DNA from: Nymphalis io
Taxonomy: Eukaryota > Arthropoda > Insecta > Lepidoptera > Nymphalidae
Direction of reading: 5' to 3'
Length of the DNA: 64,000 bases
Assembly (NCBI RefSeq): GCF_905147045.1
Contig: NC_065902.1
Location: 3,045,377-3,109,376 of the forward strand
Every line of letters starts with the position of its first letter. The stretch's first letter is position 1. A program made the position numbers and the translations under genes. The notes under the pieces are model-generated. The model saw only the letters and a list, made by a program, of their open reading frames with translations, ran no database searches and was not told the DNA's origin. Below, piece after piece: positions 1 through 12,700 of the stretch.

Positions 1-310
1 TAAACGGTTACTTTCACTTGCCATAAGTGACATGACATCATCGTTATTAAAATTTGTACTAACATGACATTGTTCTTCCTGGTTTGCAACCTTTCCGCGA
101 AGCCAACGGACTTCTTCAGCCAATTTTTTGTTCATACGTTAACCGTTTGTCGCTCTTTTTCTTTTTACGATGTTTACGCCTTGGAGCACTCGATAACGAG
201 CTACTGCTACTCGATGAACTACTACTCGAACCTGAACTCGGCGACTCTTCTCGCCGTTTATTTGGCGTGGATGAGGTACCAGGCGCTTCAGAGAGCACGA
301 TATCATCCAT
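1..310 (-). pseudogene. Ser-rich/basic ORF with a frame break, cut by window edge
   Basis: Minus-strand ORF starting with ATG at 310 (MDDIVLSE...), with a long serine run followed by a Lys/Arg-rich block, ending at a stop at about 116. Just before that stop there is a run of six A (coding strand). Removing one A would continue into an open frame (LAEEVRWLRGKVANQEEQ, then an acidic stretch with NDDVMSLMA) that stays open to the window edge. The downstream frame looks coding, so the ORF was probably longer and is broken by a one-base homopolymer indel, or the assembly has an error here. I do not recognise the family. A low-complexity Ser/basic N-terminus before a short coiled-coil-like segment would fit a retroelement gag-like ORF or a nuclear host protein. 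The GPCR array lies on the opposite strand. Confidence 0.35.
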
Positions 311-1057
311 AAAAAACTTTATCTTAAAATAATAAAACCAAAATCTTTTGAAAATATAGACAATCTGTGTAATTTTAATATATAAATCGATATTTTAAAT
401 ATGTGGGTAGTATGATAATATTCAAAATAAAAGTATAAAAAACATTTATCGAACGTAAAACGTTAATACAAATTATGTTGGTAGTTTGCAAATTATAACG
501 TTTCTAAATGTTACGATTTAAAAACTTAGCAAAAGCTACCAAATCAAATAATTATAAAGTCAAAAATATAAATATTTTAAGAAATAATGAGTACTCACAT
601 AAACAATCTTCTAGCTTAGCGTTAAGCTCGAACTTACAAATGATATAGGAGTCGGAATAGCAACTTGGACGCGTCCGACTCGGCGGGAATCTAAAACGCC
701 AATGAGTATCATAATCGGCGATATCCCAAAGACCGGCGATACTGCCAAGTGGAAGTGACGTAAAAAGGAAGGAGAGGTAAAAGTAAGAAAATAAGTCAAA
801 ATGACAAGCGGGAAACCGATTGCCTATCTCATTTAATAAAGCTTCGAATAAGGGACAGTCAAATTAATAAGTACGTTCTTTTTTTAAATACATTTTAATT
901 ATAATTTTTTTTTGGAATGGTTTTTTTTCTTTTTTATATTTATTGATATAAAATATAATGTCATTGTATTTGGGATTGCATTTTAAAAACACATAATTGA
1001 GAAATTGGTTACTGACATTGAGCAGTCAGTCATTTCCTCAATATACAAAGTAAGGCT
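311..1057. other. AT-rich intergenic stretch, no gene seen
   Basis: No convincing coding exon on either strand. About 610-830 is less AT-rich and contains a 62-codon minus-strand ORF with no recognisable features. It could be 5' flank of the Ser-rich minus-strand ORF or old repeat. Confidence 0.4.
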
Positions 1058-2275
1058 TTTTTTTTATATTCGCCGGGAGGGCAAATGACTCTACTCCACC
1101 TGATGGTAAGTGGTAGTAGAGTCCAAACGCGACGACGGCCAGTACAGACGGGAAAAATGTTCTGCACTAGCCGCTTTCGCCTTGCCGGCCCGCAAGATGC
1201 CTCTTCACGCCTCGTTTGAAGGAACCCGGGTTGTAAGAGGAGGGGAACACGTGAGCTGGTAAGAAATTCCATTTTTTGGAAGTGCGACAAAGAAAGGAGT
1301 TGCCAAATTTCTTTGTTCGCGATGGAATTGATGTCACAGTTAGGCGGTGACATCGAGAACCAGCTCGCGTGGACTTAAGAAGGAAGGGGGAAGCAGGAAT
1401 TAGAGAGAATAATGCCTCAGAGCACTCGCCGTGATACACTCGATAGAAAGCGCTCAGTGCTGCTATCTCACGACGCAATTGTAAAGGTTCACGGGTGTTT
1501 GTGACATTTACGTCGCCAATAATGCGTACAGCACGTCGCTGCAACCGGTCCAAGGCCTCAAGTAGGTACTTAGCGGAGCCATCCCAAAGGTGCGAGCAAT
1601 ATTCCACGCAAGACCGTACCTGTGTTTTGTACAGCAGGCACAGTTGTTGTGGCGTGAAAAAGCGCCGCACCTTGTTCAGAACTCCGAGTTTCCGTGAAGC
1701 TGTTTTTATAACAGCCTCGATGTAATCCCTTGGACTAAGGTCGCAGCGAACGTCAATCCCCAGCATGGCGATTTTGCTCTGCATCACCAGCGGAGTACCA
1801 CAGAGGGAGGGAAGAGGGGAAAATGTTGACTTTTTCGCCGTGAGAGCGCATACCTGTGTTTTCTTGGCATTAAACTCAACAAGATTATCAGAGCCCCATT
1901 TCGCGATGAGCTCTAACGTCCTATCGAGTTCAATGACAAGATCCTTCCGCCTCTCCTCAATTTCCGCACACCCAGCCACTGCGCGTCCGTGATATCCACC
2001 ATGCACTGTACTATCGTCTGCATAGCAATGTATGTTCCCAAGATCTCTCTTGGGAAGATTATGCTCTCGCATATCATTGATATGCAAAAGAAAGAGTGTG
2101 GGAGATAGCACAGATCCTTGGGGGACCCCAGCATTCACTACATAGAATTGTGAAGCGCAACCATCAACTAAAACACGAAGGCTACGTTTGTGTAGGAAGC
2201 TGGCAATCCAGGTGCATAGCTGAGCAGGCAGACCATATGCCGGCAGCATGGAGAGAAGACTTCGGAATATTTAAG
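1058..2275 (-). mobile_element. 5'-truncated non-LTR retrotransposon (LINE), 3' part with RT ORF
   Basis: A minus-strand ORF of 360 codons (2249 to 1167) encodes the C-terminal half of a non-LTR reverse transcriptase: GVPQGSVLSP (RT motif B), CYADDSTVHG (catalytic YADD, motif C), then the thumb/connection region with SCVEYCSHLWDG and LQRRAVRIIGD, as in jockey/CR1-like elements. Frame-consistent sequence extends a few codons upstream (RSLLSML) to about 2275, then stops, so the N-terminal endonuclease and first RT motifs are missing (5' truncation typical of target-primed insertion). A 3' UTR of about 110 bp ends in a T-run at about 1058 (poly-A on the minus strand). No stop interrupts the 360 codons, so the insertion is fairly young. 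It lies upstream of the first receptor exon found. Confidence 0.85.
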
Positions 2276-3616
2276 ACTTAAGAAAATTTATCTGTTATTT
2301 GTACAGTTATGGTTGAAATGGGCTATAAAATTTAAAATATTCTGTCTTTATATATAAAAGGTAATCACTCAGAACGCTAAAATATTATTTAAATAAAAAT
2401 AAAAACAAGAATAACGATCATGAGTTGCTTTAAATTGTGCTATTGTTGCGATGGGTTTGTGCGTTTATACGAACAGATAGATCAGGAAGATTATCATTAT
2501 ATTATAATATTTGGTAGTAATATTAATAGCTGATAAATATTATTAAGCTGGGAAAAAGTCTTATTTCTTGTTACGCAGAAAACTTGGAGCTGATTCGATT
2601 GCTCGCATTGCTGATTTAGTGCGGGTTGGTGTATGCACATGACTTCGTAGAATTAAAGGTACATGCGTACGTTTCTCACGTCAAAAAATCTGTCGTGATC
2701 ATCCGTATTACAACCTTCGATCAGCGTATGCACGTGTTCTACCTAGGGTATATTGCCTATAATATTCAGAAAAAAATATCTAAATATTCAGAAAAAAATA
2801 AATAAGATGAGACCATCTTTCTGCCATGTGAAGCCAGACAGTATGATTAGTATTTAATTCACATATGTTACAAATTTAAGTCACGTCGAATTCTATGAAT
2901 TTAAATCACTATTGTAATATTGTTTCTTAAAGAATACATTTTAATTTTATACTTTATATTCGATCATCGTAAAATTGTCCAGTTGAACGGAATGGTTTGA
3001 AGGCCTCATCTTTTTAATTTACACGAATGAAGCTTACTGTACAACGCTCATTAACTGCGGTTTGGTTGATACGCAAGTAGCAGAATTTCATTAGAAACGC
3101 GATTTCCGCACGACGTTTTCCTTTTTCGCTAAACACGAGATGAATTTATAATAAAACAAATTAAGCAAATAAAACCTTTGTGGTTATTGTTTTGATTTAA
3201 AATCTTTTTTTTATAAAAGTTAGGGCTAAGTTTTCTATCCGCTGGGCCATCTTGGATTACAATTGGAAATAATTAGTATAGAATATAATAAACATTAAGG
3301 GAAAATTTCCCCAATTAAACTATTAGTTCTACGAATTATATTTTGAAAGTTAAATCCCTTACTGATGGCATTATATGTCGGTACCACACAGTCACACCCA
3401 TCAATGAAAAGTGTTATGTTAATGACATTGACAAGCTTGTCAACGTTTTTTCGATGTTGACAGAATATTTTGCGCTTAACCAGCGTAGATAGATACATGC
3501 CAGAAAAAGAGAAAAAGAAAAACTCAAAATTGTAAGTAAATACTACTACTACGACCTACATTAAAAGTAATTTATTAGTTTTTACAGATAATAATAATGT
3601 ACTTTTTAGTATGACT
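2276..3616. other. Non-coding stretch with decayed SINE pieces
   Basis: Contains badly decayed fragments of the tRNA-derived SINE seen intact at 8.3, 18.2 and 32.2 kb: about 2610-2720, and about 3020-3260 in minus orientation ending in a recognisable tRNA-like head near 3240. A 41-codon plus-strand ORF from about 2429 contains a CYCC motif faintly like the receptor ectodomain but has no signal peptide. No intact receptor exon 1 is visible. Confidence 0.4.
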
Positions 3617-3705
3617 GTGCAAGCCCGTCTGGGTAGGTACCACTCACTCATCAGATATTCTACCGCTAAACAGCAATGCATAGTATTGTTGCGTTCCGCC
3701 CTTGC
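3617..3705 (-). mobile_element. Metulj-like SINE, 3' fragment
   Basis: Reverse complement of the 3' part of the abundant SINE family best seen at 56534-56840 (motifs GGTAGGTACCACTCACTCAT and CAGATATTCTACCGC). It ends about 50 bp before the splice acceptor of the first receptor exon found. Confidence 0.75.
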
Positions 3706-3752
3706 CGGTCCTATAACATAAAAAAATAAATGTTCTTAAACCTTTCTTCCAG

Positions 3753-6700
3753 GATGGAAAGCTGTATATTGAAGTTCCAACTAGCATACCGCCGTGGATT
3801 CTGCGCGGCCCTGACAAATACTGCGTCGATACATTCATTTTTGAAGATGATAAGGGTAAAAGAATAACTAGCTTCGATGCTCTGGTTTGCTTCGCGGATG
3901 AAAAAGAAGATGAACATTATGTTCTTAGTTCTACTTGTAAGTGAATATACATTATATATATACTAAACTAAAGTTTGATTCGAATTAAATGTGATTCTCT
4001 TTGTATAATTATCATATTATACAATATGCTGTGATTCGCTTGAGTCATAAATACACCCGAAAGTATATAAAGTAAAGTAAAACATCCTGCAAGTATCCCA
4101 CTGTTTGGCTAAACTCCTGTCCTCTCTATGCTGCTCCAAAGCGTATTGGACAGATGACAGCTTATTGCGACACGTGTAAGTAATCCTCGTGATGATTACC
4201 TACGCGACCGAGCTCCAGATATAAATGTTGAGTTTTTACCTTGGCTCATAAAGTGTTCATAATTAAATGCATCTCAAAAACTAATTACTAGTACAGATTC
4301 AGATTCATCGACTATAAGAGTTACAGCTCCGCTTAGCTTAGGATCTAGCGCAAAGCTGTGTGTATCGTGAACAATTTCGGCCACGGCTGCCGCCTCAAGC
4401 GAGACTGCGCAAGGGAACTGCGCAGGACATCTAATTCACGTTCATAGTGCAAAAGTGTGTGCGCAAACACATATGTACGCTCTATTCCCTTACTCTCATA
4501 ATCCGATGAGATGGCAAATCCGACATGACCGTAAAGAATTTTCGTGGTACGTGAGTATCTGAACAAAAAAATAGAAATGTTGAAGTTAGTATAAATCAAA
4601 TGGATAGAAAAATACTATCTAAAATAATAAGGAATGCTTGTCACTCTTGACGACTTGAAGCTTAATATTTAATATATACCGCACATAAAAATATAATATT
4701 GTGATTAATTTAAATTAATTTAAGAGCAGAAATGGCCCAATGGTTATATAATACGTAAATCTTACCCGATGAATACGGTTCAAAACCATGCTAACACAAT
4801 CGGTTTTTTTATGCTTAATTTACGTATATAATTTTTCTCATGTTCGGTGGCTAAGGAAAACATCATGAGCAAAATATGTGTTGATAGAAAAAAAAAAGCC
4901 ACCTTGGTATCCACCAACCCGCATTAGAGTAGCGTGGTGGATAAGCACTAAAGCAAAGGGAAAGAAGGCGTTAGCCCAGCAATGGAATATTTAGGCTGTT
5001 ATTTTATACATAATTTAATTTGTAGGTATGATTATATCCTGCGTGTTTATTCTGGCGACTGTGGCGGTCTACGGCTGGTTGCCGGAATTGCGCAACTTAC
5101 ACGGCCGGGTGTTAATGGCGTACCTCCTCTGTCTATTCGTCGGGTTCATTTGCATGGCGACCATGCAGATATTGCTGAAAATCGATGATATCAGCGTAAA
5201 CACTTGCGTTGCACTTTGTAAGTATTATATCTAGTTATTTCATTTTAACTTAAGAGGTTTTTGAATTTCGCTAACTAAGCAAATGAAGAATTTATTTACA
5301 ATTAAATTTTCCAACGAGAAATGACTACAATTGTAAGTAATATATGTACATATATTTAATTTGCATATACTTAATATAGTATGGATATATATAAGGAAAC
5401 ACAGAACATACCACCACATTGAAATTACGTCTCATTCGATGTGTTGGTTACGTTTCCCTATTTTTTTAATGCCAGAATATTCAGCAATTCGATATCATAA
5501 ATAGTATAACGTATACTTTTTTGCCTACTTTGAATGCTTTTTAAATTGAAATCGTCATAGTAAAAGTTTAAAACGTTAAATATATATTGAAATTCATTTT
5601 TATATCGATAAAAACTTACTCAAAAATGTAACTTGCGAGCATTCGTAGTTAAATTTAAATAATCTTATCACAGCGTTTACAGGAATCTTTGAAAATATAT
5701 ACGTGGCTCATTATTACATTAACTCAATGTATTTTTAACGTTTGTCAATAACAATGAATGAATCACTGGACTGTAATAGTAGGTAACATAATGGAGAACC
5801 ATTACCTTCATCGTCTCCTACAGTGTAATTACTGGTTCTTATCATGACAAGCCATTATTTACGATAACATCGTGAGTAATGTGCAATTTAGACATTTTTG
5901 TTTGTAAGGCTATTCTTAAGAATAAACTCGAGACTCACCGCAGAAATCGGTCGTGTAATATCAGAAAGTGTTATGCGACATTGACCATAATAATTGTAAC
6001 ATTTCAAGAATACACGCGTCAAAATAGTATCACTAAAAGTCGGTTGTCAACATTTCGCGGATGATTAATGAAGTGAATTCTTATAAAATAGCATTGCTGT
6101 TGACCAATGATTCAGATTCGTGAATCTTTTATTATGATATAGATAACACGTACCGGTGTTTATTGTTATCCCAACTGATCGAGAGAGAGACTACTGAGAC
6201 TCAATATATATATTTTTTTACTTTATAAGAGGACCCAATTGCCAATAATTACAAATCCATAGTCATAAAGATATTCTGAAATAATTTTAGAATTACAGTA
6301 CAGTAAAAGCAGTGACAACTTATCTGATGATTTCTGGTTCTGTATTCCTTTACATCAACGTACAAATTCAGTGTGCATTGGTGAAGATAGTTCAAGAATT
6401 TTCTAGTTCAGTTTTTTTTATAGAATAGGAAGGTGGACGAACATGTGGGCCACCTGATGGTAAGTGGTCACCAAACGCCCTTAGACATTTGCATTGTAAG
6501 AAATGTCAACCATCGCTTATAGCCAATGCGCCACCAACCTTGGGAACTAAGATTTTATGTCCCTTGTGCCTGTAATTACACTGGCTCACTCACCCTTCAA
6601 ACCGGAACACAACAATATCAAGTATTGCTGTTTTGCGGTAGAATTTCTGATGAGTGGATGGTACCTACCCAGACGAGCTTGCACAAAGCCCTACCACCAG

Positions 6701-9700
6701 TAAATGTTGCATTAATTAGATTTTTCATCGAGTCAAAGTTCATTTTTGGTGTTTCTTAATTTAAGCAATCTATCAATAACAGTTGTATTAAATATTATCA
6801 TTAGTTTATATAATATTTTGTCGTTTGTGATGATAATATATGTATATAATAATAATACTCAAAAAATATTAAAAAGCTTTACACATACGTCATAAAATTC
6901 AATAACATACGTTTATAATTGTAACTACTGCTAACAATCTTAGTTAGTTTATAAGAACGTAGATGAAAATATGTTTTTTTTAATAAATAGCCTTGTGTAT
7001 TTTTATTAATAGCTCATGAATTTATTAAGGGTTTTGGCCTTCACGCTACCGTTTATACGCTTACATTAATTTATTAACGTTTATCAGTTTCCAAATATTT
7101 GATAACGATAAGCTATGGTATATTAAACAACATGGAAACATTTCTTTCCAAATTTAAATAATGGAGAATATTACATTGCTAGTTTTCTTTTGTTTCTACC
7201 AATTCAGAAACCAGAATGATGACGATTTTTTTAATTGCACTCGGTTATATTGAATATGCAAAAAGTTAGGTCGAATATCTTCTGTTGGGTCGCGAATGCC
7301 ATGACATTATATTAAATTTGCGTTAGTTGTAAATTATTATATCGTATCTGTGAGATTTTATTGCCTTGTTTTATGTGCTTTCGGAAAATGTATACTTTTT
7401 GAAAACGACATATTCTCAACTTGTCGAAAATAGAACTAAGTCAAAACATATTATAGTATCGCTGTCTTTTCTTATTAAAATTGTCTGTCAATTGTCATCT
7501 ATCTATAACATCTTAGTTCTCAAGGTTAGTGGCATATTGGTGATGAAAGGACCATTCCTTAATATTCACTTTCCTAATATTTCTCAAAGCGCCGATGTCT
7601 TTTTGCGATGGTGACCACTTGTCATCGAGTGATTCCTTTGTCTGTTCTACCTATTCTATAAAAAAACACAATTGTGTCAGTAGTTGTAAATATAAATTGT
7701 ACTCTAAATGTAAGGCCAATTAAAATTATACATGGCCACCAATAATCCTAAATTAACCATTGTTTCTGTTACGGCAGTGTAATAAAAACCTGCAGACATA
7801 AAACTCGTCAAAACAAAAGAAAAGATACAGCTAATTCAAAAAGGACACGTCTGTGGAGATCTGTTTATTTATAAACAATATACAATCTTATCAAAATATA
7901 TGTGACTAATACAACATTTGCGAGACCAGTTTCATTTCAAGGCTCTTGGACTGTTCCCAAGTGGGATCAACATTCTTCTATAGATTACGTCTTTCAAATA
8001 ACCTCATACCATGTTTCCTATCTTTTTTATATTTAGAGGCGATTAAAATATTATCAATATTGGTTCATCCTATTTTGTTTTATAACTGATACTGACATAA
8101 TAAGTAGATGAAGTAGTCATTGCGTTTTGTATCAGATGTAGTTTGCGATACCGTATGACTCAACATTCATCGTAAATGAACAATATATATTTAATTGAAA
8201 TGGCCATGCCGATTGCTTTATATCTAAAATATTTATATTATATTAAATTGTTTATTTTTAAAATTTAATCGTTCCCACCAGCCTGTGAATGTGCCATTGC
8301 TGGGTTAAAGGCCTCCTTTCTTCTTTGTGAGGAGAAGGTTTGGAGCTTATTCCACCACGCTGCTCCAATGCGGGTTGGTGTAATACACATGTGGCAGAAT
8401 TTCAGTGAAATTAGACACATGCAGGTTTTCTCACGTTGTTTTTCTTCACCGTAAAGCACGAGATGAATTATAATCACAAATTAAGTGGTGAAAATTCAGT
8501 GGTGCTTGCCCGGGTTTGAGCCCACGTTCATCGGTTAAGATTCACGCGTTCTTACCATTAGGCCATCTCGACTCTTATAAAATGTAAGCTGACAAATTTA
8601 AAAAACGTCAAAAAACTACTATAATATCACTGACAAATCAAAGGTATACTACAAAAGAAATGATGAACATGAAGAAAATTAATAATAAGAAGGGACCTAC
8701 CCTTCTTATTGTCAGTTGTGCAATCGGAGTTTCCCTATACGTACTTGTTAGACTATAATTAATATAATACATTTGTATTGAGACAATTATTCTAAACAAT
8801 TGTTGGTGAACATGAATACAAAATTAATCCTATAACTAACAATAACATTGACGATAGTAATAAAAGATTTTGTCTCATATTCTCGTACATCTCACAACTT
8901 TGTTTACTTAGAATTCACTTTAAAAATATACAATCATACTTGATTATATATTTTAAGTTGTTTGACCTTCATAATAAAAAAAACTCGTATCAAAATAGTT
9001 GATATCTTGTCTTTAGTCGTATCATAATAACGTCATCTTATGTAATTATGTATATTTGCATTGCGCGTCGTTGAATTTATTATTTTTTGTCGAAATTGTA
9101 CAAGAATTTTCGATGGTCACTTATTAACTTAGTGATATTAGAATATGATTAACGAGCTGCTATGATTGATCACTCTAATTATACTCGAGCTTATTAGGTA
9201 CTCGTAAATATAATATGCATTTTTAACTATAAAAAATTAATGGATTAGGCACAATCAGTTACATACAGCGTTTAGATATTTTAACGTTAATTACAATACT
9301 AGCCAAACGCGCATAATGCCTATTTGAATGATATGTATAAAATATTGAAATTATAAGGTAGCAGCGGCGGTTTAAAATAAAAAATGATTGTTTTAGTTTT
9401 TGTAACTCGCAAATATTACCACATTAAGTTAAAAAGAAGAAGTTTATTTTTAAATTACCGGCAGACTCTTCAATTTTATTTTTTTGAATAGAAGACGTAA
9501 TTGCCGAGTGAATAGAACATTGTAATGTTGTGATACAGTCTGTAAATGTCCCCTTGTTGAGCTAAGGCTTCAGTACTTCTGAGGAGAAGTTATAGAGCTT
9601 AATCCACCAAGCGCTGATCTTGTGATCTGCGATTAAGGAAAACATCGTGAGGAATCCAGCGTGAATCGAAAGAAATTCTGAGACATATTCATCGACTGGC

Positions 9701-12700
9701 AGTGGAATAATTTAAGAACTAACGGACAGGCCAGGCCTCGCCTGTAGTTTGATTTTGTATATGACTTCGTACGCAAATCCTATCTATACTTGTTGCATAC
9801 TCAATGTTCAACGTGACTGCACAAAGTAAATATGGAATTACAGTAAGCATATATGTACTTTATTAGTGATAATTAATAGTTACTAATTAATCAATTTGGT
9901 CTGTGTGAATCCCCACGTAAAATACCTTCTGAAAATGCTTTTAATAACTTCTTAAATTCGATATTTAAATCAAACTACAAAAGTGTGTGTACAGCAACAG
10001 CCAATCGCTGCAACTTAAAGATCGAATGTATTAATATCCGTTTAAATAAATAAATAAATCCGTAAACAAACAAATTGAATTAAACTCACATATTTTTTTG
10101 GTATTTACATTTACTAACATTACTATTGAAATAATTATTATTGAAATGCTTATTATTAAAAAAGCTTATTAAATACGGAAACCTATTGAATCACTCAAAG
10201 ATTGTTTTTTTTTTTAAATACGTATCATTATTCTCAAATCATAATTATTTACAAGCGAGACATTCAAACGTAACCGTGAGAAAATTTCTGCGTTATAATG
10301 TCTATTCTATACATAAGATCATTTGTTTAATTTATACTTAGACAATTTTAGTCATCTTATTAATAACTTATACACAAAATTATTTTATGACACTTTTAAA
10401 AGTTTTTTTTACTGTCTAGTATTTTTAGTATTCTTACTTCAGCAGGTTCAAAAACAAGATTTAAAACGTTATAAAATGTTTTTGCTAGAGCCGTTTATCT
10501 AGTGACTGTACTATTTTTTTAAAATATTTCATCTAAATTCGAAATATTCATAGACATATTTTGTGAACCTGTAACTTATATGTTTTTTTTTTCGTTTCAG
10601 CGATTATATGCTACTTCTCCCTGCTGGCAGCCTTCTTTTGGTTGAACGTCATGTGCTTCGATATTTGGTGGACTTTCAGGTGACATTGACATTTACGATT
10701 TTAACTTTCAATTAAGAAGAAGTTTGAAGTTATGGAATTATTTTTAGGTAGTAGGTATATATTTACCTCGTTGGTCTAATGGATCCAAAGGTCCTGGGTT
10801 CAAATCCCAGGTTGGGCCGATAAAAAGTTATTCGGTTTTTCTGTCGAAGTTTCTCAGAAGCAGCCCAAACTGTGGAAGATGGAAATGTGTATATTCATGT
10901 ACCTCGAAAAGCATCCTTGCTTTTGGTTCTGCGCCTAAACTCCCTAGCAAATCTCTCTTGAGATTTGTCGCCATGGCCAAAATCGTTCAGGACATTAAAA
11001 AAAACCGTAAAGAATTTCAACAAACACAGCTCATAAGTCGTAAATCATTATTTTAATTCGTTTATAAAAACTTAGTAGTTAGGTAAACAAGTGCTACTGG
11101 TAATAGAGCTTTGTCAAATTTTGTCAAACTCATCTGGGTAGGTACCACCCACTCATCAGATATTCTACCGCAAAACAACAGTACTTAGTAGTGTTGTGTT
11201 CCGTTCTAAAGGGTGAGTGAGCCAGTATAATTACAGGCACAAGAAACATAACATCTTAGTTTCCAAGGTTGGTGGCGCATTGGTGATGTAAGCGATGGTT
11301 AACATTTCTTACAATGCCAATGTCTATGGGTTTAAGTGTTAACCACTTACCATCAGGTGGCGCATATGCTCGTTTGCCTTCCTTTACTATATAAGAAAAA
11401 AGTGCTTAATGTTAACTGCATATTACAACATCCCAGGCGTATTTGAAAATTCGAAATCAACTATTTACAAATTTAATTCTGATTGCTATTTAAAAAAAAT
11501 AGAAAATGCATTTCAAACGATAACACAATAATCGTTCAAATTATTGCATCTTTGATATGGATGGAAAAAGCTAACTTCATAAAATAAACGTTGAAACAAA
11601 TTCTCCAAGCATATATTATGAATACAGAATAATATTGTAGTATTAACTTGTTATTTGACGAGCCGGTTGGCGTGGTTGGTAGATACTTGCCTTTCACGCC
11701 GAAGGTTGTGGGTTCGATTCCCACCCAGGACAGACATTGTGTGCATGAACATGTCTGTTTGTCTTGAGTCTGGGTGTAATTATCTATATAAGTATGTATT
11801 TACAAAAGAAAAGTAGTATGTGTAGTATATCAGTTGTCTGGTTTCCATAGCACAAGCTTTGTACAAGCTTAATTTGGGATCAGATGGCCGTGTGTGAAAA
11901 ATGTCCCAGGATATTATTATTATTATTATGTATTTACTGTGCCCCTCTTCCTGCATGTTTCATAATTACTTGACCGCCAGTTACACCCAATGCAACTTTC
12001 GGATACAGATAAATCAGGTTGGAAACGATAATCATCATCATCATCATCATTAACTCACAAGTTAAATTCACTGGAATTCTTCACTTGATCTCGGCCAGCT
12101 TCGGTATTATACCTAGGTCTAAGGCCCCGCAGGCCAAGGGGCTCCTCCTAGCATAAAATAATAAAACTGCTTCGGAATAGGGGTATTCAAATTTTATATT
12201 ATGATGACATTTTTTATAGACATTTTATATCATTTCAGTGGTAATCGTGGTATGTCCATGGAGAAAATGTCGGTGCAAGCTAAATTCTACGCTTACTCAA
12301 TATATGCGTTTAGCATTCCAACTGCGCTCACCATCATCATGGTGTCTCTGGAGTTTTCTGGTCTTCCACCGCATCCCCTACTACCTTCATTAAGGCACCA
12401 GGGATGTTTCTTATATGGTGAGTTAATATCATCTTTTAAGTGATATGATCATTTTCAGTATCACAATCATTTACGAAGGTGTAAATATATTATTTAAATT
12501 GAAAATTGAAATATGTAATTCATTTTTAAATAGTGATTGATAAGTAAATAAGACAAAGTAACTTTATATTAATTAAAATCGATTGATACATTTTATTTAT
12601 TTATTAAATTATAATTCAGCGTTTCAGTTAATTCCCGTTTTAACATGTTTGACACATACATTTTCAGGTAAAAGCAAATTGTTCTATCTCTACGGGCCGA

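Larger units (their letters stand above)
5218..10600 (+). other. Long intron of gene A (TM1-2 exon to TM3 exon)
   Basis: A 5.4-kb intron between donor GTAAGT at 5218 and acceptor TTTCGTTTCAG at 10590-10600. The matching intron is 327 bp in B and under 1 kb in C and D, so this one has grown by insertion. It contains SINEs at 6411-6704, 7508-7666, 8279-8573 and about 9533-9690. The remainder is AT-rich without a convincing exon on either strand. Confidence 0.75.

Noticed and set aside
2429..2554. 41-codon ORF with CYCC motif as exon 1 of gene A
   Set aside because: No signal peptide, no matching donor and no similarity to exon 1 of B-D beyond two or three Cys. Chance is the simpler reading.
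6526..6759. 77-codon ORF repeated at 56662 and 20442 (MRHQPWELRFYVPCACNYTG)
   Set aside because: It recurs because it lies in copies of the Metulj-like SINE, which is non-coding; it is not a protein family.
11659..11740. Possible tRNA gene (A and B boxes; likewise at 10764, 51297 and 63699)
   Set aside because: Each is the head of a SINE with a shared non-tRNA body, and no complete clover-leaf closes.
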